Origin: Tubulanus polymorphus
Lineage: Eukaryota; Nemertea; Palaeonemertea; Tubulaniformes; Tubulanidae
Length of the DNA stretch: 64,000 nt
NCBI RefSeq assembly: GCF_964204645.1
Contig: NC_134035.1
Location: forward strand, 3,362,001 to 3,426,000
Reading direction: 5' to 3'
In this document: in pieces, positions 14,001-23,983 of the stretch
Position numbering within the stretch: position 1 is the stretch's first letter
Layout: each line of letters starts with the position of its first letter
Notes under the pieces: model-generated
Told to the model about the DNA's origin: nothing
The model's input: the letters and a program-made list of their open reading frames with translations, nothing else
Database searches by the model: none
Made by a program: the position numbers and the translations under genes

Positions 14001-17000
14001 GATCAATTCTTAATCGAGCATCTCTGAAAATATTCATTATATCTCCTTTTCTTTTTGATAATTTCTTAGCGAAATCCATTCGGCGTGGCCACTTTTATTT
14101 GATTCGCTTTTAACCCAACTTTTCAATCAATTAATGCTGTCAAATATATAAAACATAGACAGAAACTGTTTGATTTTACATGTGATCTAGCGACATTATT
14201 CCCGGATATGAAACTTTTTTTCAAAATTCTACATGTCCCTGGCTATTCCCTGACTTTTCAATAGACAAGAAAATTCCCAAACTTTTCCCACTGATTTCCA
14301 GGTCAATGGCCATCCTGCTGTTTACACCTGAAGGACCTAGCGCACTGATCTAAAGGGATCCACTCACATTTTAAGCGTTCAAAATGGCGGAATATTTGCT
14401 AGTTTAGTAGACACAAGGTTGCTTCCAATTTCGCAAAAACCATGGAATCTAAATTCCGGGGCAGTCAGAATAGGAAAATCTGAAAACATTTTTCACCAGG
14501 GGGTAACGATAATGCGAGGCAATGGGGACTTGTGGCGAGATCTGTCTATTGTAATTACACCGAGCTAATCAGCTTAGAATATGTTACTAATACAGGCCTA
14601 TAGAATATGTTTTATTATCATTACAATGAAATTCGCAATCTGGAACCATTTCTGAAGTTCATTTAAGGTTTAAATTCTAAGTAATCGATTGAAAACCTTC
14701 GACATCTGTTCACGAGGATGGGAGTTATTAAAAAAAAATTAAAGGCTTAGATATTGTTGATATTTGTTTACAAGAATGTTTGGAGTTAATAAAAAAATAA
14801 AAACATGCATTTAAGGCTAAATAAATTGATACCTTGTTTCTCACATCTGCTGAGCTTTTAAGTTGACCGGCCGGTCGCCTATCTACCCTGTACATTACTT
14901 TTCTTTAAAAATCATGATCAATTTTATCATAACAGACAGCTATATCTAGAAATGAACCGATTACAAAATGACCCGGCCGCTGCGGAGAAACACGGTGTAT
15001 CATTTTTGTTTAACCTTAGTTTACATAGGTTTGAATTCAATTCATGTACAGGTTTAAATTCTTGATTCTCTGATATCTGTTTACAAGAACGATGGGAGTG
15101 GGAGTTAGTAACAAATCTTGCATTCTAGTTGACGCATACTTTTAGGTAGGCCTACATATATCCCTATTCAGAAATTTTCTCCACGAAAAAACCATCCCAA
15201 CATCTGTTTACAAGCAGCATAGCGTCTATAAATAACCGTGTATTCTTGTTGACACCTATAAATCTTATTAAACTCTGTGTATCGAAACGGGTTCAGAAAA
15301 AGTTTTCCCAACACTAGTAAACAAACGTAAAACCAGATGATAATATATCTCGTATAAGTCCGTTACAAAATATCCCACTTCAATGGGACAATTTTGACCC
15401 GATTTCGATTTCAAAGGGCCTAGGTCTATTCCCCGGCCGTTTCTTTTTTTTAAATACAGGTTTGATTGTCGTAAATGACATGTAGTACACGAAGATGCAT
15501 CGATTTTAGATATAGCGACTGTGGCTGATGCAATACACCTTCAACGAGTAACGGCTGAATGGGAGATCTAACCATGTGCTTCCATGTACTACACGTATAC
15601 ACCCTATGTATATAGCATTACGACTGAAATCATTAAAAAAATTTCAGCGAGCGCGGCGCAAAACGCTACAACTTTTATAGATTCTGGGATAGACTACCCC
15701 GTGTTCAGTAGCGTTTAGGACTGGACTTTCAAAGGGGCGTAACCAGAATTTCGACAGAAAAAAATAGAGAGAGAGAGATGAGTTTTTCGAAGGGTTTACG
15801 AGGTAAAAACTCCGTATATATCCTGACCAATATTTTAGGAATATTTCGGGAGCCCAAATACATCGGAACCGCTAGATTTGTTTGGGTGATTTCAATGAGA
15901 AACCTGTAAATCCACTGGTTACACCACTGCTGTTGACCAGATACCCCAACTGATGACGAAGAACAAAATTTTCAAATGATAAAACCAGTACTTAGTAAAG
16001 GAGTTAGGCTTTAGATGGTAATTAGGGTACAAGTAAATCGAAATTTCCCAAATTTTTGTTTTCCAATGCCTCAGAGAATTAAGTGTCTATTTTCGTGAAA
16101 ATATTTCATTCCTTGTACGGCCATTTCATGAACAACTTGTATCTGAATCTGGCTATCATTCCCAAATTTGTTCTGCTGATCAAAGAACTAACCAAACAGG
16201 CAACTCAAGATCTAAAACTATATCCGAATTCAAATGATCGACCATAAAAAACAGGCCCGGACAAGGCCAGCAATTCCAGACACATGTACTAGTAATTTAC
16301 ATTCATTTCATTTCAATTGAACGCAGGCTAGACCAGTGAGTAATGGGAATTACTTTGTAGAGTGGTCAAACGAGATTATAACCAGACTGCGAACTGCACT
16401 GACACATTGACTATCGCGGCCACAATGCCAGAATACGCGCAGAAAAAAAAACAGATGGTTTTCCCATCAATGTCTATTTAAAAGAATTAACTGTTAACTG
16501 AATAGGCCCCTATCAGCACACAATCCCCTGGCCCCCGGTAATGAGCTATTTCTCGAATAATGGCTGGACTTTTATTCACTTGCAGGTCCTATATCTAATG
16601 CATATTGCAAAGTTAGGAAATAGGTTTCAGAACCATGATGAGTAGGCACGAAAAAGGTATGGAGGATAGATTACTGACTGGGTAACTTGTCCGGTTACTG
16701 ACTTAACCTGCTTTCCAGTTACTGACTAAATCGCAGTGAGGTTACTGTCTGGTTAGGCCCACTGAATATAAAAAACTGGCCTAGTCCAGTTAGTGACTAT
16801 GCTGACTAAATCGTAGTCCAGTTACTGACGAAACTGTAGTCCAGTCACTGACTAGACCAGTCTGATTACCGACTAAACCATAGTCCATTTGCTGTCTGGT
16901 TGCTGAATTATCGTTGGCCTAGTCGGGTTACTGACCCCAAACCACAGACCAACTGATAAGGCATTAGGAAAATCAAATAATTGAAATTGACGACATGCTC

Positions 17001-17378
17001 TTCTTCGCCTGAAGTCATCGACCTGATTACACCGAACCTAGTCTGAACCTGTGAACCTCCTCATTAAAAATAATCACATGATATCTAATTAGGTCTCTCG
17101 AAAAAACAAAGCCCACACTTCAGATCCGACTTACCGATCCACATCAAAGCATCAGGTGACGGTTTGTAGGGTCGCACGACGAAACCGATGATAAATCCGA
17201 AAACTATTCCCACAGCAGTTAGAATCAGTAACAAATTCTCTTTGAGATTTTTAATGATGTTGTCTTTGGAACAATCACACGTGCAGCAAGAAGGTTTCTT
17301 TTTGTCGTCGTGATGAGGCGGGTCGCCGTCCATCATAACAACTCCTATTTTGCTGTCTTCGAATTCATCGGTAGCCAT
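2005..17378 (-). CDS. SLC1A-family (EAAT-like) transporter with a degenerate transport core, 11 exons
   Basis: Exons joined on the minus strand: 17135-17378, 12814-12888, 11758-11880, 10324-10411, 8592-8634, 7815-8013, 6532-6658, 5858-6091, 3097-3288, 2494-2628, 2005-2377. All phases agree and give 610 residues. Family hallmarks in order: N-terminal TM1 (about 45-70), GDIFLRLLKMMIIPL (TM2), AASLDSRSNGK, an Asn-glycosylation-rich extracellular loop (about 200-245), YSPIGIASL, and RFVLP before TM7. Relatives are plasma-membrane sodium-coupled glutamate/aspartate carriers with an associated anion conductance. Key core residues differ: the NMDGT motif is NKAGS (410-414), the HP1 SSSS is TSVA (376-379), HP2 lacks its glycines, the aspartate of NVLGD is Thr499 and the TM8 aspartate is Glu484. 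Arg491 and Asn495 are kept. The C-terminal tail of about 100 residues is His-rich. Fold assignment is firm; sodium-coupled transport is doubtful. Confidence 0.88.
2694..2982. mobile_element. piggyBac-like MITE, copy 1
   Basis: Flanked on both sides by TTAA (2690-2693 and 2983-2986). Inverted termini read CCCTTTCAGTGC and GCACTGAAAGGG. 289 bp with no coding capacity. Same family as 28289-28551 and 59845-60116. Lies in the SLC1A intron between exons 9 and 10. Confidence 0.85.
3594..3844. repeat. Two adjacent foldback repeats, CAGTTGC family
   Basis: First unit 3594-3734 begins GGGGCCAGTTGCACAGTC and ends ATGCAACCGGCCCC. The second, 3735-3844, carries the TTAACCAGTGGTTAGTTGAC and ATCCGCCGGTTA segments of copy 464-743. 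Head-to-tail junction at 3734/3735. Confidence 0.55.
4872..4906. repeat. TA dinucleotide microsatellite
   Basis: About 15 TA repeats inside an SLC1A intron. Confidence 0.9.
5345..5712. repeat. Minisatellite, unit about 36-48 bp
   Basis: About eight units of CTCATTTTAGTTCTATAACC followed by AATCTAACAACTT and, in some units, AAGACCAGTCTAAG. The unit matches the inside of the foldback copy at 12080-12220, so the array probably arose by amplifying part of such an element. It sits just beyond SLC1A exon 8 (5858-6091). Confidence 0.85.
7410..7431. repeat. CTG trinucleotide microsatellite
   Basis: Seven CTG units within an SLC1A intron. Confidence 0.9.
8765..9180. mobile_element. Degenerate DNA element with a foldback repeat nested inside
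   Basis: Outer element: starts near GGGCCGGCCACTTTCTGGCC and ends GTCAGTGGCCACC; a relative lies at about 60150-60420. It is interrupted at 8941-9066 by a foldback repeat running from GCCAGTTGCACAAAAG to TTGAGCAACTGGCCCC. Outer sequence (TTCCCTGAGTTTTCCAGA, then GTATTTTCCCTGA) resumes on either side, so the foldback copy is the younger insertion. Confidence 0.55.
9735..9960. repeat. Degenerate tandem repeat, unit about 52 bp
   Basis: About four units with the pattern ACACAGGGACTCAAA..TGGCATCATGAGA. One unit contains GATTCGAACC, which resembles a tRNA B-box complement, so the unit may derive from a SINE. Confidence 0.6.
10200..10320 (+). mobile_element. Possible LINE/SINE 3' end
   Basis: Ends in AATAAAGTTATTACTATCA followed by TTATCAA, a pattern typical of non-LTR retroelement tails. 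No reverse-transcriptase coding sequence was recognised upstream, so the call rests on the tail only. Confidence 0.3.
10490..10686. mobile_element. hAT-like MITE (short copy)
   Basis: Starts CAGGGTCCCTACAG and ends near CAGGGATCCTGC. Interior segments (ATTCCTGGA, AAGGAGAAAATTTCAAATTT, GTAAACCATTAATTC) match the longer element at 48509-48939 and the fragment at about 47830-48040. Confidence 0.55.
10981..11003 (+). other. G-quadruplex-prone G-rich tract
   Basis: Four runs of 3-6 G separated by single C, C and T bases on the plus strand, in SLC1A intron 3. Confidence 0.7.
12080..12220. repeat. Foldback repeat, CAGTTGC family
   Basis: Begins GGGGCCGGTTGCATAGTC and ends GACTGCGCAACCAGCCCC. Its interior TAGTTCTATAGCCAATCCAA matches the unit of the 5345-5712 minisatellite. 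Confidence 0.65.
12315..12404. repeat. Foldback repeat, CAGTTCCACAG family
   Basis: Arms read CCAGTTCCACAGTTCTGAGT and ACTCACAACTGTGGAACTGG around a TCATTGAAAATGA centre; about 90 bp. Confidence 0.75.
13480..13806. repeat. Minisatellite, unit 27-28 bp
   Basis: About 12 units containing CAGTCCAGACTGAACAGAAT and TCCTTCCA; nearly every unit carries GAATTC. The 27-bp period keeps frames open on the minus strand, which gives spurious overlapping peptides in more than one frame. Lies in SLC1A intron 1. Confidence 0.95.
14815..15015. mobile_element. PIF/Harbinger-like MITE, copy 1
   Basis: Termini GGCTAAATAAATTGATACC and GTGTATCATTTTTGTTTAACC, with internal GACCGGCCGG and GACCCGGCCGC blocks. Same family as the copies at 18379, 25420, 42755 and 44496. 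Target duplication is no longer clear here. Confidence 0.7.
16680..16945. repeat. Degenerate minisatellite, CAGTTACTGACTAAA type
   Basis: Irregular units of about 25 bp around GTCCAGTTACTGACTAAATC, in SLC1A intron 1. The same unit occurs at 34085-34310 in a DNAAF1 intron. Confidence 0.75.
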
Positions 17379-18378
17379 CGCGTTATTTTTGCTAGCGCTG
17401 AGAGTGAGAGTAGTAAAAAATCCAAGACCCTCAATCTAAGAAAAGCTGAATTGTTGAAAGCGTCTTTTACTAATTTGATCGAAGAAGAACCTCCAGATTG
17501 ACTTTCTTCAAACTCGGTGACAATCTAACACTGATGTTTTATTCCGTCGGAATCTAGTGAGAGAGTGTGTATTAGAAAAGGAATGCCTCGTGCCGTATGT
17601 GCGTCCAACGACTACAACGTCGCCATGATAAACACGCGACGACGTAAACCTCAGCGCCTACTACCGACCGAGCGACGAGCGGTCGGTACGTACTACGCGT
17701 TGTTTCGTTGTTTCCAGGAATTTTTTTCCAAGAATTCAAAATGGCGGCGCCCAGCGCTGTTACTTAACGTTAGTCGCGAAAACCCTTTTACAAATTCAAT
17801 TCAAATAACGCAATTTTGTTTTACCAAAAACACACTCTTTCTAATTATTAGATCTGCGTGCATGCCTTTTTTCCTTCTGTTCATTCCTTTCCCCTTTTCT
17901 TGCTTTTTGTGTGGTTGCATGGTGTGTGTTTGTGTGTATGCGCGTGTTCGTACTCGCTACACTCAGCCGCGGCACGAGTACCGTGGCAATCTCGATGCCA
18001 TCAGGTTCGAATCCCTGGCGGGGAAGATGTGCTGTGCTGGGAGAAACTAGATAATAGGATGGTTATATCAAAGCTGTGGGCACTGTGATCTGTGTGCATT
18101 TGTGGCCAGCACACAGATCCACAACGATCATAGTTAGTGAAGTAATACTACATCCAGGGAGAGGCAACATGTGAAATTCAGTTTATTTCCACACCACATT
18201 TTCCAATGCATTTCTTTGAAAGAATCGAATGATTTAGATTTCATATTTTATTTTCGATCACTCATCATCGTACGAGATAATAATTATGCATTTCAAGCAC
18301 GAGCGTCTAGAGGGATAAGGACCCGTATAAGCTTTAGCTTCTCCTTACTCCTCGCACTTTATATTGTTAAATCTTTTA

Positions 18379-18597
18379 GGCTAAACAAAAATGATACCTT
18401 GTTTCTCCGCAGCGGCCGGGTCATTTTTGTTAAATATGATAAAATTTATAAACAGTTCATTTCTATAGCGGCCGGGTCTGTTATGGTGAAATTGATCACG
18501 ATTTAAAAAAAAGTAATGTATAGGGTAGATAGGCGGCCGGCCGGGTCAACATTTAAGCTCAGCAGAGCGGAGAAACAAGGTATCAATTTTTTTAGCC
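18379..18597. mobile_element. PIF/Harbinger-like MITE, copy 2
   Basis: Bounded by TTA on both sides (18376-18378, 18598-18600). Termini GGCTAAAC..GATACCTTGTTTCTCCGC and GCGGAGAAACAAGGTATCA..TTTAGCC. Unit 2 has the empty site ATCTTTTATGTATAT, which confirms the borders and the 3-bp target. 219 bp, non-coding. Confidence 0.85.
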
Positions 18598-18692
18598 TTA
18601 TGTATAATATTTATATGTATGTATGTTTGTATGTGTATGTATGGTATGTGCGAATTATAATTCCATTCTGTGATCCTGTAATTATGTAACGA

Positions 18693-18710
18693 TTTATTTT
18701 GCAAAATAAA
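18693..18710. terminator. Palindromic, two-way poly(A) signal
   Basis: The perfect 18-bp palindrome TTTATTTTGCAAAATAAA supplies AATAAA on both strands: for the LINE on plus and, 240 bp after its stop, for the GPCR on minus. Unit 3 repeats it; unit 2 has one changed base. Use as a signal is inferred. Confidence 0.5.
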
Positions 18711-18951
18711 ATATATTCATTCAAGTACCTCATCTGGTAGGATGGACAGTTTGAGGATCATAGTGGTTCCAATTCGCCCTCGTCAACCTCGTTCAATTCA
18801 CTTACGAATCTGCGTTTAGGATTCCGCTATAAAGGCTGGGAATTTTGATAGTATTACTGACAAATACTGGTGTCGAATAGCGAGTTGTTTAGTGGTCAGT
18901 CGTATATTTCAATCCGGGTTTGATACGAGTCAAGCAATCATAGCCACGCCT

Positions 18952-20040
18952 TCATTCCGCCTTTCGTCGGCAAAAGCGACATTTCAGAATCAGCTCTTTA
19001 GCGGTAGCTCTAAAATGATCGTTGGCCACGTAATAGATAAAGAAATTTACCGACGAGTTCAAAGTTGGTAAAAGGTTGTCGAACATCATTTGAGTGATGT
19101 ATACCGCGTCGCCGTAGGGCTGAATTTTTGGAAGGTTTATAAAACGGGCTAGGAATTCATAGATAGATCGATAAGATGGCGGTATTTCGCAGACGACAAA
19201 TAGAACGACTATAGCTATAGCAATTTTGATAGCTTTCACGTCGAGACGCGATATATTTCTTTCGCCAGTCATTTCTTTTCTTTTCGCCGTCAGTTTACGA
19301 AGAATCCATATCAGGTAGCAATTGAAAATCATTAGTAAAATTGCCGGCAATAATTCCTTAATTAATGTAGCGATGGATCGGTTAATCCATATGAAAGCAC
19401 GGAAGAAGCCCGATCGTTTCCCTTTAGCTGGACCGATGCCCGTTATGTGAACATTGTTACAAGCGTCAAAGAACGAAATGTTTATGCTTGTGCCGATAAC
19501 GAAAGGCGAGTATAATAAACCAAAGCCAGCAAGCATACAACAAACAATGATTTGTATTCTGTATTTTGTAATGTGAGATCTGGCGAAAAATGGAAAAGTT
19601 AAAGATACACATCGTTCTAAAACTAACAGCACGGTTATCCAGTTGCGCGTCACCTGCGCCGAATATCGCGGAATCCAAGCCGTTTTATAGATCCACGGTC
19701 GCACGCCCCAGCTCAGGTACGGAATCCAAAACATGTGAGTTCCTTGCGTGAACCAGGACACGACGAAACGCAACGGTTCCTGAATCGTGTTGAAAATAAG
19801 GAAGAGTATATCGGCCAGCGCGAGACAGCGTAACAGGTACAACGAGATGTGATCAGACGACTGGCGACGTATGATGAAAATACTGAACGTATTCAGAATG
19901 ATACCGACGATGCTGATCGGTAGAGTGCCTGCTAGCTTTACGCTGACGAGAAGCACGTTTTTAAAAACGTACGGTCGATTACAGTCTGGCGTAGTTTCAG
20001 CTACTGTGGTCGTCGCACTATAATTCATGCCGATAGACAC
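18952..20040 (-). CDS. Class A (rhodopsin-type) GPCR, tandem copy 1, intronless
   Basis: 362 residues, seven hydrophobic segments: TM1 about 27-55, TM2 66-90, TM3 120-150, TM4 162-184, TM5 228-248, TM6 267-288, TM7 313-338. The DRY position reads LERCVSL (141-147) and the NPxxY region reads NSSVNFFIYY (328-337), a form I associate with invertebrate FMRFamide/peptide-type receptors. TM6 has CEIPP instead of CWxP. The N-terminus has two Asn-linked-type sites or fewer and Cys20; Cys194 lies in loop 2. The ligand is unknown. It differs from copy 3 at four positions (39, 131, 204, 251) but from copy 2 at about 32. Divergently oriented to the MRPS21-type exon 440 bp upstream. Confidence 0.88.
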   Translation of the reverse strand: MSIGMNYSATTTVAETTPDCNRPYVFKNVLLVSVKLAGTLPISIVGIILNTFSIFIIRRQSSDHISLYLLRCLALADILFLIFNTIQEPLRFVVSWFTQGTHMFWIPYLSWGVRPWIYKTAWIPRYSAQVTRNWITVLLVLERCVSLTFPFFARSHITKYRIQIIVCCMLAGFGLLYSPFVIGTSINISFFDACNNVHITGIGPAKGKRSGFFRAFIWINRSIATLIKELLPAILLMIFNCYLIWILRKLTAKRKEMTGERNISRLDVKAIKIAIAIVVLFVVCEIPPSYRSIYEFLARFINLPKIQPYGDAVYITQMMFDNLLPTLNSSVNFFIYYVANDHFRATAKELILKCRFCRRKAE

Positions 20041-20479
20041 TACATGTCACATACCACGAATACTGGCGGTTCTGACATCGATAGTTACAAGTTAAAGTTA
20101 CCTACGAGCAATCCCGTGATTACTCGTAGTAAGTACGAACGCTTCGTTGCTTCATAGAACTATTCCGAGTTCTATGGTTGCTTGCATTGCGTTCTCAACG
20201 AGACTGAATAGTAGAATTGTTTCAGTCCCTCTGAAAACCCTGGTGTGTATTCCAGCATGCAGGAATATGCGGCTTGATGATATTAGTGTCGAGGTCGATG
20301 ATCTGATACTAAAAAAAGCTCAGAAAAAGAAAAGCTCGAGGACTAAACCTATTCCAAACATGATTGGAACCACCCACTATCTATTCATCATTGATCCCTG
20401 AATGTGGATATTATCGGAACCATCCGTCATGAAATGAATAATCTATGATTTGCAAAAATCTGACAACCCGATTTGAATC

Positions 20480-20565
20480 ATGGTTAGAAGTCATTTAGGA
20501 TTCTTTGCTCGAACCGTTCTGGTGAAGAATAACGATATTGAACTGGCGTATCGAGCTTTGGACAA
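20480..20565 (+). pseudogene. Orphan copy of MRPS21 exon 1 (unit 1)
   Basis: Encodes MVRSHLGFFARTVLVKNND and on to ALD, as in the true exon 1 at 27528-27613. The donor CAG/GTAATACATGG of the true gene is replaced by CAACATTGATGG, so no GT donor remains. No second exon lies in this unit. Translation would run on into intron sequence and stop after 62 residues. Confidence 0.85.
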
Positions 20566-20799
20566 CATTGATGGATGGATTGTCCTCCTGACCTGTCGTC
20601 GTCGGTCAGGCCAGACAGTCAGTCTCCTCTGTCCGGTGTGTGTAGGCCTATCAGTACAGCTGCATTAAATAATAGTGTTATAGTCAAGTTAGAGATTAGG
20701 GATACCTTAGTCTGAACACCAGTCGTTACGGGTCGTCGTTTGGGGAATGACGGCTGTACCTGACTACATGGATACGCAATTTTGTTTTACCAAAAAAAA

Positions 20800-22140
20800 A
20801 AACTGGCGCGCCACGGATAGAACACAGTAGTTTTGCACGCCGTGAACACATCAAAATGACGGATTTAATGAGTGGCCAAGAAAAAAATCTAGCTGCTTCA
20901 TTTCAGAGGCTTCTCAAAATGTCAGCCTGAAAAATTCCTGAGATTGTTTTCAAATGAAACGGATGCCGAATTTGCCGCCCCTCAAAATGATCTATGAGCC
21001 AAAAAGATTTATCTGAGTTTATCTAAACGCGGATTGTATTATGTTCAAACGTGGATGGCAAATGAGATTATGCCATACTAGTGTTATGTGTAACGGGCTG
21101 GCACACACTTCACCGAATTTCAAAAAGTATTGAATTCTAAAATTAATTTCCATTTGCTAAACTTCGCTTTTTTCACAACTTAATGATCTCGTTCCCCCAG
21201 ATTTCAGCTATTTCTTCACAAATTCCGAAACGATTATCTAAGACATTCTGCACGTTGGCCAAATAAAAGATCTGCCAGTTAAATTTGAAATTTGCTATAA
21301 TTTCTAAATCAAGATGCACACCAATAAAAGCCCAAAAGGGGCGAAACTTTGGAACGAATTGCCGAATAAAATCAAACCTTTAAGAACAGCTAAGTCATTC
21401 TCAAATGGTATCAAAACTCACATTCTTTCTAATTATTAGATCTGCGTGCACGCCTTTTTTCCTTTTGTTCATTCCTTTCCCCTTTTCTTGCTTTTTTTGT
21501 GTGGTTGCACGGTGTGTGTTTGTGTGTATGCGCGTGTTGGTACTGGGAGCATCCTCCCACTGCAGGGATTCGAACCTGATGACATCGCTACATTCAGCCA
21601 CGGCACGAGTACCGTGGCTGAATGTAGCGATGCCATCAGGTTCGAATCTCTGCCGGGGAGGATGTGCTGTGCTGGGAGAAACTAGATAATAGGATGGTTA
21701 TATCAAAGCTGTGGGTACTGTGATCTGTGTGCATTTGTGGTCAGCACACAGATCCACAACGATCATGGTTAGTGAAGTAATACTACGTCCAGGGAGAGGC
21801 AACATGTGAAATTCAGTTTATTTCCACACCACATTTTCCAATGCATTTCTTTGAAAGAATCGAATGATTTAGATTTCATATTTTATTTTCGATCACTCAT
21901 AATCGTACGAGATAATGATTATGCATTTCAAGCACGAGCGTCTAGAGGGATAAGGACCCGTATAAGCTTTAGCTTCTCCTAACTCCTCGCACTTTATATT
22001 GTTAAATCTTTTATGTATATATTTATATGTATGTATGTTTGTATGTGTATGTACGGTATGTGCGAATTGTAATTTCATTCTGTGATCCTGTAATTATGTA
22101 ACGATTTATTTCGCAAAATAAAATATATTCATTCAAGTAC
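20800..22140 (+). mobile_element. LINE (non-LTR) 3' fragment, unit 2
   Basis: The stretch before the stop at 21437-21439 reads GAKLWNELPNKIKPLRTAKS in one frame, the usual C-terminal end of LINE reverse-transcriptase ORFs (WNxLPxxI..SxxxFK). Upstream of this the frame is broken by stops. The 3' UTR ends in AAAATATATTCATTC. No catalytic domain remains. Confidence 0.75.
21545..21665. repeat. Inverted repeat with tRNA B-box-like arms
   Basis: Arms of about 55 bp: CATCCTCCCACTGCAGGGAT..GAACCTGATG..CAGCCACGG and its near complement CCGTGGCTGAATGTAGCGAT..GGTTCGAATCTCTGCCGGGG. The centre is CACGAGTA. Each arm carries GGTTCGAATC or its complement, typical of tRNA-derived SINEs. Unit 3 has a partly degraded left arm; unit 1 has lost most of it. 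Confidence 0.75.
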
Positions 22141-22363
22141 CTCATCTGGTAGGATGGACAGTTTGAGGATCATTTTCGTTGTAATTCGCCCTCGTCAAAC
22201 TCGTTCAATTAACTTACGAATCTGCGTTTAGGATTCTGCTATAAAGGCTGGGAATTTTCATAGTATTACCGACAAATACTGGTGTCGAATAGTGAGTTGT
22301 TTAGTGGTCAGTCGTATATTTCAATCCGGGTTTGATACGAGTCAAGCAATCATAGCCACGCCT

Positions 22364-23452
22364 TCATTTCGCCTTTCGTCGGCAAAAGCGACATTTCAGA
22401 ATCAGCACTTTAGCGGTAGCTCTAAAATGATCGTTGGCCACGTAGTAGATAAAGAAATTTACCGACGAGTTCAAAGTTGGTAAAAGGTTGTCGAACATCA
22501 TTTGAGTGATGTATACCGCGTCGCCGGAGTGCCAAATTTCTGGAAGATTTATAAAACGGGCTAGGAATTCATAGATAGATCGATAAGATGGCGGTATTTC
22601 GCAGACGACAAATAGAACGACTATAGCTATAGCAATTTTGATAGCTTTCACGTCGAGACGCGATATATTTCTTTCGCCAGTCATTTCTTTTCTTTTCGCC
22701 GTCAGTTTACGAAGAATCCATATCAGGTAGCAATTGAAAATCATTAGTAAAATTGCCGGCAACATTTCTCTGATTAATACACTGAAGAACTGGTCAATCC
22801 ATTGGAAAGCACGGTAGAAGCCCGATCTTTTCCCTTTAGCTGAACCGATACCCATTACGCGAACATTGTTACAAGCGTCAAAGAACCAAGTGTTTACGTT
22901 TGTGCCGATAACGAAAGGCAAGTATAATATACCAAAGCCAGCAAGCATACAACAAACAATGATTTTTATTCTGTGTTTTGTAATGTGAGATCTGGCGAAA
23001 AATGGAAAAGTTAAAGATACACATCGTTCTAAAACTAACAGCACGGTTATCCAGTTGCGCGTCACCTGCGCCGAATATCGCGGAACCCAAGCCGTTTTAT
23101 AGATCCACGGTCGCACGCCCCAACTCAGGTACGGAATCCAAAACATGTGAGTTCCTTGCGTGAACCAGGACACGACGAAACGCAACGGTTCCTGAATCGT
23201 GTTGAACACAAGGAATAGTATATCGGCCAGCGCGAGACAGCGTAACAGGTACAACGAGATGTGATCAGACGACTGGCGACGTATGATGAAAATGCTGAAC
23301 GTATTCAGAATGATGCCGACGATGCTGATTGGTAGAGTGCCTGCTAGCTTTACACTGACGAGAAGCACGTTTTTAAAAACGTACGGTCGATTACAGTCTG
23401 GCGTAGTTTCAGCTACTGTGGTCGTCGCACTATAATTCATGCTGATAAACAC
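22364..23452 (-). CDS. Class A GPCR, tandem copy 2, intronless, with a distinct extracellular face
   Basis: 362 residues, same length and frame as copy 1. About 32 residues differ from copy 1: 20 lie in 175-230 (end of TM4, loop 2, start of TM5) and 4 in 305-309 (loop 3). Residues 5-81, 124-159 and 231-304 are identical. Because those loops usually form the ligand entrance, the copy may recognise another ligand. The start codon context and N-terminus (MFIS instead of MSIG) also differ. Confidence 0.88.
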   Translation of the reverse strand: MFISMNYSATTTVAETTPDCNRPYVFKNVLLVSVKLAGTLPISIVGIILNTFSIFIIRRQSSDHISLYLLRCLALADILFLVFNTIQEPLRFVVSWFTQGTHMFWIPYLSWGVRPWIYKTAWVPRYSAQVTRNWITVLLVLERCVSLTFPFFARSHITKHRIKIIVCCMLAGFGILYLPFVIGTNVNTWFFDACNNVRVMGIGSAKGKRSGFYRAFQWIDQFFSVLIREMLPAILLMIFNCYLIWILRKLTAKRKEMTGERNISRLDVKAIKIAIAIVVLFVVCEIPPSYRSIYEFLARFINLPEIWHSGDAVYITQMMFDNLLPTLNSSVNFFIYYVANDHFRATAKVLILKCRFCRRKAK

Positions 23453-23897
23453 TACACGTCACATACCACGAATACTGGCGGTTCTGACATCGATAGTTAC
23501 AAGTTGAAATTATCTACGAGCAAACCCGTGATTACTCGTAGTAAGTACGAACGCTTCGTTGCTTCATAGTAATATTCCGAGTTCTATGGTTGCTTGCATC
23601 GCGTTCTCTTTTCAACGAGACTGAATAGTAGAATTGTTTCAGTCTCTCTGAAAACCCTGGTGTGTATTCCAGCATGCAGGAATATGCGGCTTGATGATAT
23701 TAGTGTCGAGGTCGATGATCTGGTACTAAACAAAAGCTCAGAAAAAGAAAAGCTCGAGGACTAAACCTATTCCGAATATGATCGGAGCCACCCACTATCT
23801 ATTCATCGTTGATACCTGAATGTGGATATTATCGGAGCCATCCGTCATGAAATGAATAATCTATGATTTGCAAAAATCTGACTACCCGATTTGAATC

Positions 23898-23983
23898 ATG
23901 GTTTGAAGTCATTTAGGATTCTTTGCTCGAACCGTTCTGGTGAAGAATAACGATATTGAACTGGCGTATCGAGCTTTGGACAA
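23898..23983 (+). pseudogene. Orphan copy of MRPS21 exon 1 (unit 2), nonsense mutation
   Basis: Same sequence as the unit 1 copy, but codon 3 is TGA (AGA in the true gene) and the splice donor is likewise lost (CAACATTGATGG). Clearly non-functional. Confidence 0.85.

Larger units (their letters stand above)
17822..18725 (+). mobile_element. LINE 3' end (unit 1), internally deleted
   Basis: Retains the last codons (TCTAATTATTAG), the 3' UTR, a tRNA-like stretch GTTCGAATCCC and a tail AAAATATATTCATTCAAG. The reverse-transcriptase C-terminal part seen in units 2 and 3 is missing. It contains the MITE at 18379-18597. Confidence 0.6.
17808..20773. repeat. Tandem segmental duplication, unit 1
   Basis: Unit starts at ACGCAATTTTGTTTTACC and ends in GACTACATGGAT. 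It holds LINE 3' sequence, a Harbinger-like MITE, GPCR copy 1 and an MRPS21 first-exon copy. Units 2 and 3 begin at the same words (20774, 24195). Compared with them, unit 1 lacks about 600 bp of LINE sequence just after the A-run. Confidence 0.85.

Noticed and set aside
13975-14013. Possible SLC1A exon flanked by AG and GT (minus strand)
   Set aside because: It would introduce an in-frame TAA if joined to exon 1. Exon 17135-17378 joins 12814-12888 directly, matching the family sequence without it.
17565-18050. 161-codon plus-strand frame upstream of the SLC1A gene
   Set aside because: It runs across the duplication border into LINE 3' UTR sequence and shows no family features.
20147-20401. 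84-codon plus-strand frame also found in unit 3
   Set aside because: Its presence in two units is explained by the duplication. Unit 2 has a one-base shift in it, so it is not maintained as coding.
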